Shown here piece after piece: positions 31,714 through 40,519 of a DNA stretch of 64,000 bases. A model generated the notes under the pieces. That model saw only the letters and a list, made by a program, of their open reading frames with translations. It had not been told where the DNA came from and did not search any database. This DNA is from Candidatus Nanoarchaeia archaeon (lineage in GTDB: Archaea > Nanoarchaeota > Nanoarchaeia > SCGC-AAA011-G17 > JAFCDX01), in NCBI GenBank assembly GCA_028717785.1, contig JAQUND010000007.1:10117-74116 (forward strand). The letters run 5' to 3'. Position numbers and translations under genes: made by a program. Each line of letters begins with the position of its first letter. Position 1 is the stretch's first letter.

Positions 31714-31785
31714 GCCCTTATGGCTTAATGGTAAAGCGGCCGTCTCTAAAACGGTGTCTATCTCAGTTCGAATCTGGGTAAGGGC
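31714..31785 (+). tRNA. tRNA with anticodon CUA (amber suppressor candidate)
   Basis: Acceptor GCCCTTA/TAAGGGC, D-arm GCTT-AATGGTA-AAGC, anticodon arm GCCGT-CTCTAAA-ACGGT, T-arm CTCAG-TTCGAAT-CTGGG; all stems pair. The anticodon CTA (31746-31748) reads UAG. CCA is not encoded. Its charged amino acid is unknown. Confidence 0.85.
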
Positions 31786-31786
31786 A

Positions 31787-32176
31787 TTATAATAAAAAGA
31801 TTCTTGTTTGATTTAAATGTTCTTGTTTTGTTATGTCAAAAACAGCAGGAATTTGATCTTGTTTGGGAGTAATAAACCCATTTTTTTCATAAAAGCGAAA
31901 TTGTTTTTCTGTTTCTCCATCATAACCACCTGGAGTAACAAGAATACTTTTTCCTTTTTTCTTTTTTATTTCTTCGATTAAAATTTTCAATAAATGAGAA
32001 CCAAGACCCTGGTTTCTATAACCATCAGGTCTAACAAGAGCTCTAGTAATCATCCAATGATTTGGGATAATCTGATCAGATTCTACACATGCATTATGTC
32101 CAAGATTTTCTACCCAATAAATAGAAATACATGTATCAGAAACACTGACAGATATTTTGCCCAAATCTAAATTCAT
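31787..32176 (-). CDS. GNAT-family N-acetyltransferase, 129 aa
   Basis: The acetyl-CoA loop RNQGLGSHLLK and the preceding strand (ITRALVRPDGY) define motif A, and FYEKNGFI defines motif B. Substrate unknown. Convergent with the tRNA. Confidence 0.75.
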   Translation of the reverse strand: MNLDLGKISVSVSDTCISIYWVENLGHNACVESDQIIPNHWMITRALVRPDGYRNQGLGSHLLKILIEEIKKKKGKSILVTPGGYDGETEKQFRFYEKNGFITPKQDQIPAVFDITKQEHLNQTRIFLL

Positions 32177-32652
32177 TTTGAATTATGAGAAGGACTAACA
32201 ATTTGAATATTATTTGTTGGAAAAAAATCAAGATAATCCCAATGGTTTATGTCCCAGAGGCCTTTTAAACAAGTGATTGGTTTGTTATTTTTGTCATAAA
32301 TTATGAATTCTAGCATAAGAGTTTGTGTTTGATCCCAGCGTTCAAAAAAATGTTTACTGTATTCGCTACCAGTTTGTTCTGTGTATTCGATTAAACCTGA
32401 ATTTTCACTCTCTTCTCCAATATAAACAGTTTTTTTATTTGAGTCAATTAAAACCAGTTTTGCCATTTCTTTCATGATTTTTGCCCAACGGAATTCGATT
32501 GTTTCAAGTTCATGGGGAGAGAATCCAAATGAAGCAATTATCATTGCAGCACAACAGACAGGGACATCTTTTTTTACAAAAAAATCATGATTTGGATGAT
32601 CTGTTGCAATTGTCCATTTTGTTGTAGTTAAATAGACAGTAATATCACTCAT
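32173..32652 (-). CDS. hypothetical protein, 159 aa
   Basis: Coupled to the GNAT gene by an ATGA overlap. Strand-rich with many Trp; no recognised family. Confidence 0.7.
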   Translation of the reverse strand: MSDITVYLTTTKWTIATDHPNHDFFVKKDVPVCCAAMIIASFGFSPHELETIEFRWAKIMKEMAKLVLIDSNKKTVYIGEESENSGLIEYTEQTGSEYSKHFFERWDQTQTLMLEFIIYDKNNKPITCLKGLWDINHWDYLDFFPTNNIQIVSPSHNSK

Positions 32653-32677
32653 ATTTATATAATATCCTTCATTATTT

Positions 32678-33220
32678 TTATTTTGCCAATTGTTTTGCTG
32701 TTATGAATCCAGCAACAGTACCACATAAATGTGCCTCCCATGAAACACCCGGGAAAATAGGCAGGAGCCCAATAAGTAGAGATGTCCCGTAAGTTATACA
32801 AATTAAAATTGAAAGAATTAAAGGAAAAAATTGTTTTTTAAAGATTCCAAAGAATATAATGAAACTTGCAAGACCGAAGATTAAAAGGCTTGCACCAACA
32901 TGGTAAGAATTACGACCTACAAGCCATAGAAAGAATCCGCCTAAAGTGGAAATACTTGTTACAATTTCTAAATTTTTTGAAAAGAAGAATGAAACAATAC
33001 AAAGTAAAATAATAATGGGTATTGTATTGCTAATAAGATGAAACAAATTTGCATGAAGAAAGGGCATAAGAAGAATTCCTATAAGACCTTCTATATGTCT
33101 TGGTAGAATGCCATATTTATTAAAATTTATAGGTATAATAAGAGCATCAATAAAAAACACAAGCCACATAATAAAAGCAAATTGAAGGGGGAAAATTAGT
33201 TTATTCATTATATTGCTCAA
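32678..33220 (-). CDS. rhomboid-family intramembrane protease-like protein, 180 aa
   Basis: Six hydrophobic helices. Rhomboid signatures are visible: HANLFHLISN (the HxxxN of helix 2), HVGASLLIFGL (GxS catalytic serine) and WEAHLCGTVAG (catalytic His). The catalytic Ser-His dyad appears intact. Predicted to cleave membrane proteins in the host membrane. Unusual in phages. Confidence 0.75.
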   Translation of the reverse strand: MSNIMNKLIFPLQFAFIMWLVFFIDALIIPINFNKYGILPRHIEGLIGILLMPFLHANLFHLISNTIPIIILLCIVSFFFSKNLEIVTSISTLGGFFLWLVGRNSYHVGASLLIFGLASFIIFFGIFKKQFFPLILSILICITYGTSLLIGLLPIFPGVSWEAHLCGTVAGFITAKQLAK

Positions 33221-33707
33221 TTAAAAAGTTGTAAAATCTTAATATTAATTCACGTTTCATAATATGCATGTAATTATAGAAATATTTATCTATAAAATCT
33301 TGGTTTTTCTCAAAAGGTTTTAAAAGTCCTTTTTTTCTATATTTAATTGCTAATTTTATTAGACTGTCATCCCCATTATAACAAATAACTTCATCCTCTT
33401 CAAAACATTGTACTGTTTTTAAAAAACTATCAAAGGGTGAACCTTTGAGAAACTCTAAATGGAAACCATCATCTTTTACTTCTATACAAAGTCTACAATA
33501 ATTGCTAAATTTGCTTTCTAAAGAAATAATACCCCAATATGCTGTTCCAATACCTAAAGTTTTTTCTAAGTCATTAAGTTTCTCTTTCCATATAGATAGA
33601 CTTTTGTCACATTGTTCTATTTTTGTTCTAATAATAGAATGGGACAATTTTGATTTTTTGATCTGTCCACAAAATTTTTCAAACTTTATTTGAACTAAAT
33701 CGTCCAT
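33201..33707 (-). CDS. hypothetical protein, 168 aa
   Basis: Overlaps the rhomboid gene start by 20 nt, so likely co-translated. Charged helical protein, no recognised family. Confidence 0.65.
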   Translation of the reverse strand: MDDLVQIKFEKFCGQIKKSKLSHSIIRTKIEQCDKSLSIWKEKLNDLEKTLGIGTAYWGIISLESKFSNYCRLCIEVKDDGFHLEFLKGSPFDSFLKTVQCFEEDEVICYNGDDSLIKLAIKYRKKGLLKPFEKNQDFIDKYFYNYMHIMKRELILRFYNFLIEQYNE

Positions 33708-33836
33708 AAGTTGCTCTATTCTAAATAATTATACTGAAAACAAAATTAGCCCTTGTAGTTTTTTTAGATATAAATTAAAGTAAGTCGTTAGAAAGTATGT
33801 GCATTATTAATTCAAATTAAAAGAAAGGAGTTCAGA

Positions 33837-34607
33837 ATGAAAATAGCACCTTTTCATTTTGTGCTTTGTTTGTCAGTACTCATAGGTGTTTCTGATATTA
33901 TTGCTCGTGGATCGACCAGTTCATCAAGGAGCAGTAGCAGTTCTAGATCGTCAGGCTCGAGTTTCAGAAGTTCAAGCTCGAGCCCATCAAGGTCAAACAG
34001 CGGTTCAACATTCAGAAGCAGTTCAGGGACAACAAAAAAAGCTACGGCACCAACATCTTCATCTATAGGTTCACGTAAAAATTCGGGCTCATCTTTTTCT
34101 TCATCAGGTACTTCGAAATCTACGAAACCCAGAGCTGTTTCGACAAGTACACTCGACAGACAAACTCGAAAAACTATGGCGCAAAAAAATACGACGGCAA
34201 TAAAAACGTACGGCACTAAAGCTTCAGCTGAAACTGCATATCGTCAAAAAATGGCTAATGCAAATAAATTTACGACTCCGACTGCTCCTACAACGACACC
34301 TGACTATATACCGAAGACTGTTGTATATAATGGTTCTTCAGTACCAGTAACCTATGGACAACTGCCAGGAGGTGGTTATGGATATGGTCGTGTCGATCCA
34401 ACCACAAATATGCTTGTGGCACTTGTTGCAGCTGATATGATTGCTGACAACATGACGATGGCACACCATGGTTATGGTGAGTGGGATAACTATGGAAAAC
34501 CAATTCGACATACACCAGTGTCAGGAACTGCTGTTCTGATTACATTCTTGGTAATCATTGGTGTGATTGTTTGTGCTGCTATCTTCTTAAGAAAGAAGTT
34601 CTCATGA
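33837..34607 (+). CDS. secreted Ser-rich protein with C-terminal membrane anchor, 256 aa
   Basis: AAAGGAGTTCAGA then ATG. A signal peptide (1-24) ends in a short-residue cleavage site. Residues 26-110 are Ser/Thr/Arg low complexity. A Gly/Tyr-rich middle and a single hydrophobic helix (about 230-250) ending in RKKFS follow. First gene of the PspA-containing module; its stop overlaps the next start. Confidence 0.75.
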   Translation: MKIAPFHFVLCLSVLIGVSDIIARGSTSSSRSSSSSRSSGSSFRSSSSSPSRSNSGSTFRSSSGTTKKATAPTSSSIGSRKNSGSSFSSSGTSKSTKPRAVSTSTLDRQTRKTMAQKNTTAIKTYGTKASAETAYRQKMANANKFTTPTAPTTTPDYIPKTVVYNGSSVPVTYGQLPGGGYGYGRVDPTTNMLVALVAADMIADNMTMAHHGYGEWDNYGKPIRHTPVSGTAVLITFLVIIGVIVCAAIFLRKKFS

Positions 34608-35197
34608 AAACTATTAAAGAGTATCTTGGGTTTGGGAAAAACGACATTGTTACTTTAAGCGATCTTCAAACCCAAACTGAATTTAATATGTTAAGTGTCG
34701 ATTTTATAATCACTGAGGTCAGAACTTATAAAGAACCAAGCAGTTATTTTACCTATACCTGCTATTTTGCTTCTTATAAACCATCTGTCGGTGATGAACA
34801 AACAATCATGCTTATGGTCAGACAAATCGGGGCAAATTTTGATCTTCGGGTTTTTTATATGGATTCAAGTGGTCCATCTGAAGATTTTGTCCCATTGTTT
34901 GATGCACTCAAGGATGATCTGATTGATCGGTTCAATGCAACTCTTCATTTCGGTGAAGATGATGTAGAAGTCACGTGGGATCGTCAAGGTGATAGCAAGT
35001 TTGGGATTGAAACAAAGTCGACACAATCCGGTGAGAGCGACCCGAAAACTATTGCTGAATATTTTACAGCTGATGATTCTCGTGGTAATCCTCATTGTTT
35101 TATTGAATGGACAGGCAATAAGCTTGGGGGGTTCATTGAAGTGTGGTACGGATGTGAAGTACGTGTTGATGATGTTGAGTTGTTACACAATCATTAA
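34604..35197 (+). CDS. hypothetical protein (DUF4178/DUF2491-like candidate), 197 aa
   Basis: ATG 34604 overlaps the previous TGA. Acidic strand-rich protein. Position between a membrane protein and PspA recalls the YjfK (DUF2491) or DUF4178 partners of PspA in bacterial operons, but the family is inferred from context more than from sequence. Confidence 0.65.
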   Translation: MKTIKEYLGFGKNDIVTLSDLQTQTEFNMLSVDFIITEVRTYKEPSSYFTYTCYFASYKPSVGDEQTIMLMVRQIGANFDLRVFYMDSSGPSEDFVPLFDALKDDLIDRFNATLHFGEDDVEVTWDRQGDSKFGIETKSTQSGESDPKTIAEYFTADDSRGNPHCFIEWTGNKLGGFIEVWYGCEVRVDDVELLHNH

Positions 35198-35212
35198 ATG
35201 AAAGGGTGAAGT

Positions 35213-35617
35213 ATGACAGTGTCAACAATTGAAATCCAGAATGCTTCTATTGTTCTGGGAATGTTGTGCGACATCGAAGGAATTGCCTACAACCAGACTC
35301 GAGAAGATATTTTCGAAGTCAGGGGACCTGAAGGTTTTTCCTGTCTTATTGATGTCGAACCGACTTTAGTGTGCATTGCATCAGAAATCTGTGATGTGCC
35401 TGAAGATGAATCAAAACAGTTTTTGCTGTTCAAATACCTGCTTGAACTCAATCATCAGGCAGTTCATGGTAAATTCTCTTCGGATGGCAAAAAAGTCTAC
35501 TTCAAGGAAAATCTTGAAATCGCAAATCTCGATCTCAATGAGCTTGAGGCTGCTCTCGGTTGGACGCTCGGTATGGTTAAACAAGGCGTCGAAAAAATTT
35601 CAACAATTGTCGAATAG
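35213..35617 (+). CDS. YjfI/DUF2170- or YbjN-like protein, 134 aa
   Basis: AAAGGGTGAAGT then ATG. The protein has the small alpha/beta layout of type III chaperone-like/YbjN/DUF2170 proteins (FEVRGPEGFSCLIDVEPT, then LLFKYLLELNHQA). In E. coli the equivalent gene yjfI precedes the PspA homologue yjfJ. Family call is tentative. Confidence 0.55.
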   Translation: MTVSTIEIQNASIVLGMLCDIEGIAYNQTREDIFEVRGPEGFSCLIDVEPTLVCIASEICDVPEDESKQFLLFKYLLELNHQAVHGKFSSDGKKVYFKENLEIANLDLNELEAALGWTLGMVKQGVEKISTIVE

Positions 35618-35632
35618 AAAGAAGGTGAGAGT

Positions 35633-36316
35633 ATGGGAAAAGGTGGCGGTTTTTTCAGTCTGTTTACAAACATCGGAAAAGTTGCTGATGCAAGAGCTCA
35701 GAAAGCAGCAGATGGGATTGCAGCAGAACATGCTGTCGATTTCGGCAAACAAGATCTTGCTCAGTTACGCAGTGATATTGATAAGGTCAAGGGAAATATC
35801 GGATCAATCAAAGGCGAAATTGCGATTCTTGAAGACAAGAAGCATGATTTTGAAAACCAAATTAAAAAACATGACGACGATGCCAAAGCTCTTATGGCTG
35901 CAAAAAATGAGCAACTTGCTGAGCAACATTGCCTGGCTGCCGAGAGTCTCGAGAAGCAGGTGACTTCAATTGAAGAGGCGCTCAAGGTACAGCGAGGGTT
36001 GCTCGAAGAACAGCAGGCGACTCGACGTGATCTTGAAAACGCCTTGCAGCAGGCTGAAACGGATCTTGTTACGCTCAAAGCAATGACTGATGCGGCTTCA
36101 GCTAATGAGAAACTTGCAACAATCACTTCAAATTCCGGAGCATCGGCGCTTTCTTCATTTAATACTCGAAAAGAAGAAGCAAGGAAACGTCTGATTAAAA
36201 GTCAGACAATGAAAGAATCAGGTACTTCTGAATCACTTGAAAATCAAACGAGACAGGCGCTCGGAACATCAGGTGTTTCAGCTCGTATGGCTCGTTTGAA
36301 GTCTACGTCTACTTAA
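35633..36316 (+). CDS. PspA/IM30 family protein, 227 aa
   Basis: AAGGTGAGAGT then ATG. Long coiled-coil from about residue 40 to 150 with alternating Glu/Lys/Gln, an N-terminal short amphipathic start (GGGFFSLFTNIGKV) and a helical tail, as in PspA/Vipp1 (typical length 220-250). PspA oligomers coat stressed inner membranes and help keep the proton gradient. Part of a plus-strand module with membrane proteins. Confidence 0.75.
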   Translation: MGKGGGFFSLFTNIGKVADARAQKAADGIAAEHAVDFGKQDLAQLRSDIDKVKGNIGSIKGEIAILEDKKHDFENQIKKHDDDAKALMAAKNEQLAEQHCLAAESLEKQVTSIEEALKVQRGLLEEQQATRRDLENALQQAETDLVTLKAMTDAASANEKLATITSNSGASALSSFNTRKEEARKRLIKSQTMKESGTSESLENQTRQALGTSGVSARMARLKSTST

Positions 36317-36386
36317 TAGAGATAACGGGTAGGGGACTCGGAAATGGGAGTCCCTTTACTTTTAAGCAAAATTAAAAGGAGGTTGT

Positions 36387-37190
36387 GTGCGTTATCCAAT
36401 TGAAAGTGCATCAAGCATCCCTGGAAGCGGGCAGGCTTTCTACATACATTTACTCGAAAATGTGCATGTACCTGCAAAATTAGGCCATGAGCTTTGGCTC
36501 CGTGGTTGTCAAGTTCTTGTTGACAAAGCTGACCATCCATTTTGTGGGTTTTTCCCTGTTGGAAAAACACTCAAAATAATGTATGGCGGGAGCGAAATGA
36601 CTGAATATACATTCACAGGTGAAGAACAGAATCCTGTGTTTGTGAAAGATCTTTCCTCCGAAGCTATGGTCGAACTGGGGATTTCATCAAAGGCCAAACC
36701 AGATGATAAAGTATTCAATCCGTTTTTTCGCCCTTATGAACAACTTTCCATTGCGCGGAGACAGGCCAATGAACTTCCGACACTTGCTCTCGCAAAAGCA
36801 ATTTGCGCATTTTTAAGCGTAAAAGACCCGATTTTTACAGAGAAAGATGTCGCTGAAATGCTGGGAGCTGCAATGCGTTCTGCAAACTCGGAGGAAATGC
36901 GGTATTTGTTGCATACGAATCATGTAACATGGTGTGCAGCTCGATTCATTGCATCAGGCACTATGGAAACAGATATTAAAAAGAATTTCTATGGTGTTCA
37001 GACGCTCGATTTTTATCTCAAAGATATCGGTACAATAATGTCCCCAATATTGTATTCTTTTGCAATGCTGGGGATCGATCCTGTAGAGATGATCAAGTTA
37101 CTCGATTATGATCTATGGAATATTGACAAAGCCGCAGCTGATATGCAAAAATGTATGCGTAATAAGTTGACGGCAAAGAAAGTTGCTTAA
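36387..37190 (+). CDS. hypothetical protein, 267 aa
   Basis: GTG start after AAAAGGAGGTTGT. N-terminal strand-rich domain (about 1-90), then a helical domain. No recognised family. Always expected with its neighbours because the spacing is tight on both sides. Confidence 0.75.
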   Translation: MRYPIESASSIPGSGQAFYIHLLENVHVPAKLGHELWLRGCQVLVDKADHPFCGFFPVGKTLKIMYGGSEMTEYTFTGEEQNPVFVKDLSSEAMVELGISSKAKPDDKVFNPFFRPYEQLSIARRQANELPTLALAKAICAFLSVKDPIFTEKDVAEMLGAAMRSANSEEMRYLLHTNHVTWCAARFIASGTMETDIKKNFYGVQTLDFYLKDIGTIMSPILYSFAMLGIDPVEMIKLLDYDLWNIDKAAADMQKCMRNKLTAKKVA

Positions 37191-37210
37191 TGAAGGGAAT
37201 AGAGACAAGT

Positions 37211-38251
37211 ATGAAGAGTTTTGTTGTATTGTTTATATTACTTGTCTCTTTTTCAGTTTCTTCTGATACTTTAAAAGTTGCGGTCTATGATTTTCCTCCT
37301 TGTGTTATTCTTGAACAAGGGAAAAATCCGACAGGCTTTGACGTTGAAGTATTTGAGGAAATTGCAAAAAGAGCAAAATTAGATATTAAGTATGAAATAC
37401 CGGCTACTTTCTCAGAACTTTTAGATGGGATGCAAAATGGTATTTATGATGCTGCAATTTCTGGAATTACTATCACTGGGGAAAGAGAAGCCAAATTTGA
37501 TTTCTCACACCCTTATTTGAATTCCGGTTTAAGTATTTGTGTCAATAAAGATAAAGAAGTAAATATCTTGAATGTTTTGATTCTTTATTTCAAGCAAATG
37601 GGTACTCCTTTTAAAATATTTGGTGTTTTTTTACTTCTAGGTATTATTGGCATATGGGTTGTAGAACGGGGTAGACTATTTCATAAAAATCCAATTAAAG
37701 GTGCAGGTGACGGGCTATATTGGATCATAACTACAATTACAACAGTAGGTTATGGAGACAAAACACCACAAACTCCAATAGGTAAATTTATCACTATTAT
37801 TGTTATGCTAGTCGGGATTGGGTTTATTTTCCCGTACATTATTGCTTCTATGAATACAGCTTTGACTACGGAAAAAACGGAATCAGCTATAAATTCTGTA
37901 CAAGATTTAATCGAGAAAAAAGTTGCTACGGAAAAAGGGACAACAGCAGAAGCTTATGTCAAAGGAATGAGTTGCATAGGTACATATACAGAAAAAATCG
38001 AAGATGCATATGATTTGCTTGCAAATAATAAAGTTGATGCTGTTATTTTCGATATGCCTACTTTAAAATATTATGTGAGTAATGCTGGGAAAAAAAGGTG
38101 TAAAATTGCAGGCGAAATGTTTGACAAACAATCCTATGGGTTTGCTTTAAAACAAGATAGCCCATATAGAGAATCATTAAATGAACATCTTGTAGATTTT
38201 ATGAGAACAGATTTATACTGGCGTCTTTATGCGAGGTGGTTTGGTGAATAA
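37211..38251 (+). CDS. glutamate-receptor-type ligand-gated potassium channel (GluR0-like), 346 aa
   Basis: Signal peptide (MKSFVVLFILL...). A periplasmic binding domain of the SBP_bac_3 type is split in two lobes (LKVAVYDFPPCV...GFDVEVFEEIA and DAVIFDMPTLKYYV). Between them are two membrane helices and a pore loop with the potassium filter TVGYGD. This is the architecture of prokaryotic GluR0. The ligand is unknown. A start at 37190 (ATGA-type overlap) is the alternative. Predicted to change host membrane potential upon ligand binding. Confidence 0.85.
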   Translation: MKSFVVLFILLVSFSVSSDTLKVAVYDFPPCVILEQGKNPTGFDVEVFEEIAKRAKLDIKYEIPATFSELLDGMQNGIYDAAISGITITGEREAKFDFSHPYLNSGLSICVNKDKEVNILNVLILYFKQMGTPFKIFGVFLLLGIIGIWVVERGRLFHKNPIKGAGDGLYWIITTITTVGYGDKTPQTPIGKFITIIVMLVGIGFIFPYIIASMNTALTTEKTESAINSVQDLIEKKVATEKGTTAEAYVKGMSCIGTYTEKIEDAYDLLANNKVDAVIFDMPTLKYYVSNAGKKRCKIAGEMFDKQSYGFALKQDSPYRESLNEHLVDFMRTDLYWRLYARWFGE

Positions 38252-38426
38252 ATTTGGCTGGTCTTTAAGTGTTTTTTCTGTGATGTGTCTTGTTTTTGCT
38301 ATTCTTGCAATTCATAAAAATGGAATTTCTTTTTACCATTATTTTTCAATACCAAGTATATGTTTTTTGTTCTTACTTGGGTTATTTATTATTTTATCTG
38401 AGAAAAGAAAAAGGAAGCACAAATGA
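38244..38426 (+). CDS. two-helix membrane protein, about 60 aa
   Basis: GTG 38244 with AGGTGG upstream is preferred; an ATG at 38229 lies deeper in the channel gene. Two hydrophobic helices and a Lys/Arg-rich tail (SEKRKRKHK). Stop overlaps the next ATG. Confidence 0.6.
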   Translation: MNKFGWSLSVFSVMCLVFAILAIHKNGISFYHYFSIPSICFLFLLGLFIILSEKRKRKHK

Positions 38427-39052
38427 TTACATGGTTAGCTTCAATTTTTGCTTTGGGTACAGTGTGGTTCTTTATATTTACAGGAATCTGGATAATTCTT
38501 CTTTTTTACTGTGTGGAGAAAGAATTTGTCTTTTGGTCGGGTTTCAACATTGTTCTTTATTTTTTATTTTTTCAAATTATAGTTAGAAAAGACGTATTTG
38601 GATGGATTGCTCAAAATCCTACAAAATCATTTTTATTTCTTTTAGGGTATATATTGATTGGGTTTATATGGTCATTTATCAAATGGTGGCTTTTTGTCAA
38701 CAAAAAAGCATTGCAATATAAAATAGACAGATTTAACTGGCTTACACGAGCAAAAGAACATGGAAATATTCAAAACCTCAAAGACGAAATAACAATAGAT
38801 ACACCAGTTCCGAGCTATTTATTAGAAGAATGGAGAAGACATTCCTGTTTATCAGTACCTAAGGTGATCGATCATAAGAAAACAATTTCTCACTGGGTTA
38901 TTTATTGGCCAATTTCTGCTCTTTGGTCTCTTTTAGATGATTTCATAAGAAAAACAATTTCAATGATTATAGTAAAAATACGTTTCCTATACGACAATGT
39001 TACAAAGAATGCATTTAAGGGCACAGAAGAACTTACTAATAGAAAATCCTAA
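38423..39052 (+). CDS. multi-pass membrane protein, 209 aa
   Basis: Three or more N-terminal helices rich in Phe/Trp, then a soluble middle part and a further hydrophobic segment. Coupled by ATGA to the gene before. Probably an accessory protein of the channel/PspA module. Confidence 0.65.
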   Translation: MITWLASIFALGTVWFFIFTGIWIILLFYCVEKEFVFWSGFNIVLYFLFFQIIVRKDVFGWIAQNPTKSFLFLLGYILIGFIWSFIKWWLFVNKKALQYKIDRFNWLTRAKEHGNIQNLKDEITIDTPVPSYLLEEWRRHSCLSVPKVIDHKKTISHWVIYWPISALWSLLDDFIRKTISMIIVKIRFLYDNVTKNAFKGTEELTNRKS

Positions 39053-39088
39053 AGAACATTTTTGAGTGTGCTAAACGGGGTCGCTACT

Positions 39089-39277
39089 ATGTTTGGTCCA
39101 AAGATGGGTTCGTGGTCAGTCTATAGCAAAAAAGATCCAAGATGGAATAATAGTGGAAGAGCTGAGGGTCTTTGTTGTACGGGTGGCCCTCAAGAAATGC
39201 AAGATTGGATTAAAGAATGTGAAAGAAAGTATGGCAAGCGCCCTGTAGATTTGACTGCATCATTTATGAAAGATTAA
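39089..39277 (+). CDS. hypothetical protein, 62 aa
   Basis: ATG 39089 preferred over an unsupported TTG at 39062. Soluble with CC pair. Convergent with the next gene. Confidence 0.5.
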   Translation: MFGPKMGSWSVYSKKDPRWNNSGRAEGLCCTGGPQEMQDWIKECERKYGKRPVDLTASFMKD

Positions 39278-39744
39278 ATTTTTCTAACAAGTTTTTGTTT
39301 CATCCTCATAGTTTCAACCCATAAAACAAGCAGATCAGGTTTCCCGTTTTTATAGATTGTCATGACTCTATCAAAATTTGAGCCATGTCTCAATTCAATA
39401 ATAATATCATAAGTGGATAAATTGTAAGTTGCAAGAATTTTTATAATGTAAAAAGATTCTCCATTTTTTGAGACTTCATAATAAGTAATAGAATCGAACG
39501 AATAAATTTCGTTGGCTGTATCCCCAATAAGGATAATCTGTTTGTCTTTTGCGTAACCGATTTTTTCAGGTTGCATTTCCTTAATTATATGCCCTGAGTC
39601 TGCTCCACCAGAAGCAAATATTGGGCCCGTGTACGCAGAGCTCATGACTGAATCAGTTTCATCATATCTAACCGAGTCATAAATACTTAACACATTGGCC
39701 TGGGTAATCATAAAGATACTGAAGACAAAAAGTAATGATTTCAT
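39274..39744 (-). CDS. secreted hypothetical protein, 156 aa
   Basis: Start 39744 after AGGAGGAAATT gives a signal peptide (KSLLFVFSIFMITQANV). The longer frame to 39822 lacks an SD and hides the signal. Mature part is strand-rich. Confidence 0.7.
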   Translation of the reverse strand: MKSLLFVFSIFMITQANVLSIYDSVRYDETDSVMSSAYTGPIFASGGADSGHIIKEMQPEKIGYAKDKQIILIGDTANEIYSFDSITYYEVSKNGESFYIIKILATYNLSTYDIIIELRHGSNFDRVMTIYKNGKPDLLVLWVETMRMKQKLVRKI

Positions 39745-39860
39745 AATTTCCTCCTGTTGCTGTTTATATCGAATGTTCTTTTCCTTCTGCCATAAGTTTT
39801 TTGTCTTGTTTTTATAACTCACTTTAATAAAACTTTAGAAACTTTAGAAGGAGTACATAA

Positions 39861-40484
39861 ATGAATTATGAATTGTTACTTAAAGCTACCGTCAGAGAAG
39901 CCAAGAAAAAATACTCTCCCAAAGACTTAGCCAAAGAATTGGGAATTAGTCTGACCCCTCAGAATGCTGCAGATATCGTCAAAAAATATCTGAATGCCAA
40001 TGTTCATGAGGCAAAGATTAAGAATCCTAAAATCAGGAATCTAGCTGCTCTAGCTGCTCTTCTTGCTGCAGGTTTTATTTCAGCTGTACAAGCGCAAAGC
40101 GAACCGATTACAGTAAAGACGCCTTTTGGGACAAAAACATATTCGGTAAAAGATTTGAAACATTTGCAAAAAACTGATGCAAAAACTTTTGCTACTATTA
40201 TGGAAATGGTTCAGAAACAAAATGATGCTTTTAGCAAGGGCGTATATGAAAGAGCAATGGGTTACACTACAGATAAAGCTCCTGCAGGCTATGAAAAAGC
40301 GACAAAAGGAATTGAAGAACTTTCTGACGAGTTTGGTAATTCAGGAAGATTGATTACTTATACCGATGGTACAAAAGAACTTGAAGGTGATATTCTTCAC
40401 GGTGGTGTTAGTTTCAGGAAGAAACTCGAACAACGTGGTGAAATTGCTCCGGGTGGTGGCCAATACGCTAAAGCGGCTCAGTAG
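39861..40484 (+). CDS. hypothetical protein with internal hydrophobic segment, 207 aa
   Basis: AGAAGGAGTACATAA then ATG. A basic HTH-like N-terminus (KDLAKELGISLTPQNAADIVKKY) and an Ala/Leu-rich hydrophobic stretch ending in VQAQS near residue 77, which could be an internal signal or cleavage site. Compare virion proteins that are matured by proteolysis; unproven. Confidence 0.7.
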   Translation: MNYELLLKATVREAKKKYSPKDLAKELGISLTPQNAADIVKKYLNANVHEAKIKNPKIRNLAALAALLAAGFISAVQAQSEPITVKTPFGTKTYSVKDLKHLQKTDAKTFATIMEMVQKQNDAFSKGVYERAMGYTTDKAPAGYEKATKGIEELSDEFGNSGRLITYTDGTKELEGDILHGGVSFRKKLEQRGEIAPGGGQYAKAAQ

Positions 40485-40519
40485 TCTCCTTGATGAATGA
40501 TGGATCAAAAGGGACAGGC

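Noticed and set aside
33854..34216. 120-codon minus frame rich in Glu/Leu
   Set aside because: It is the complement of the Ser/Arg-rich repeats of gene 33837.
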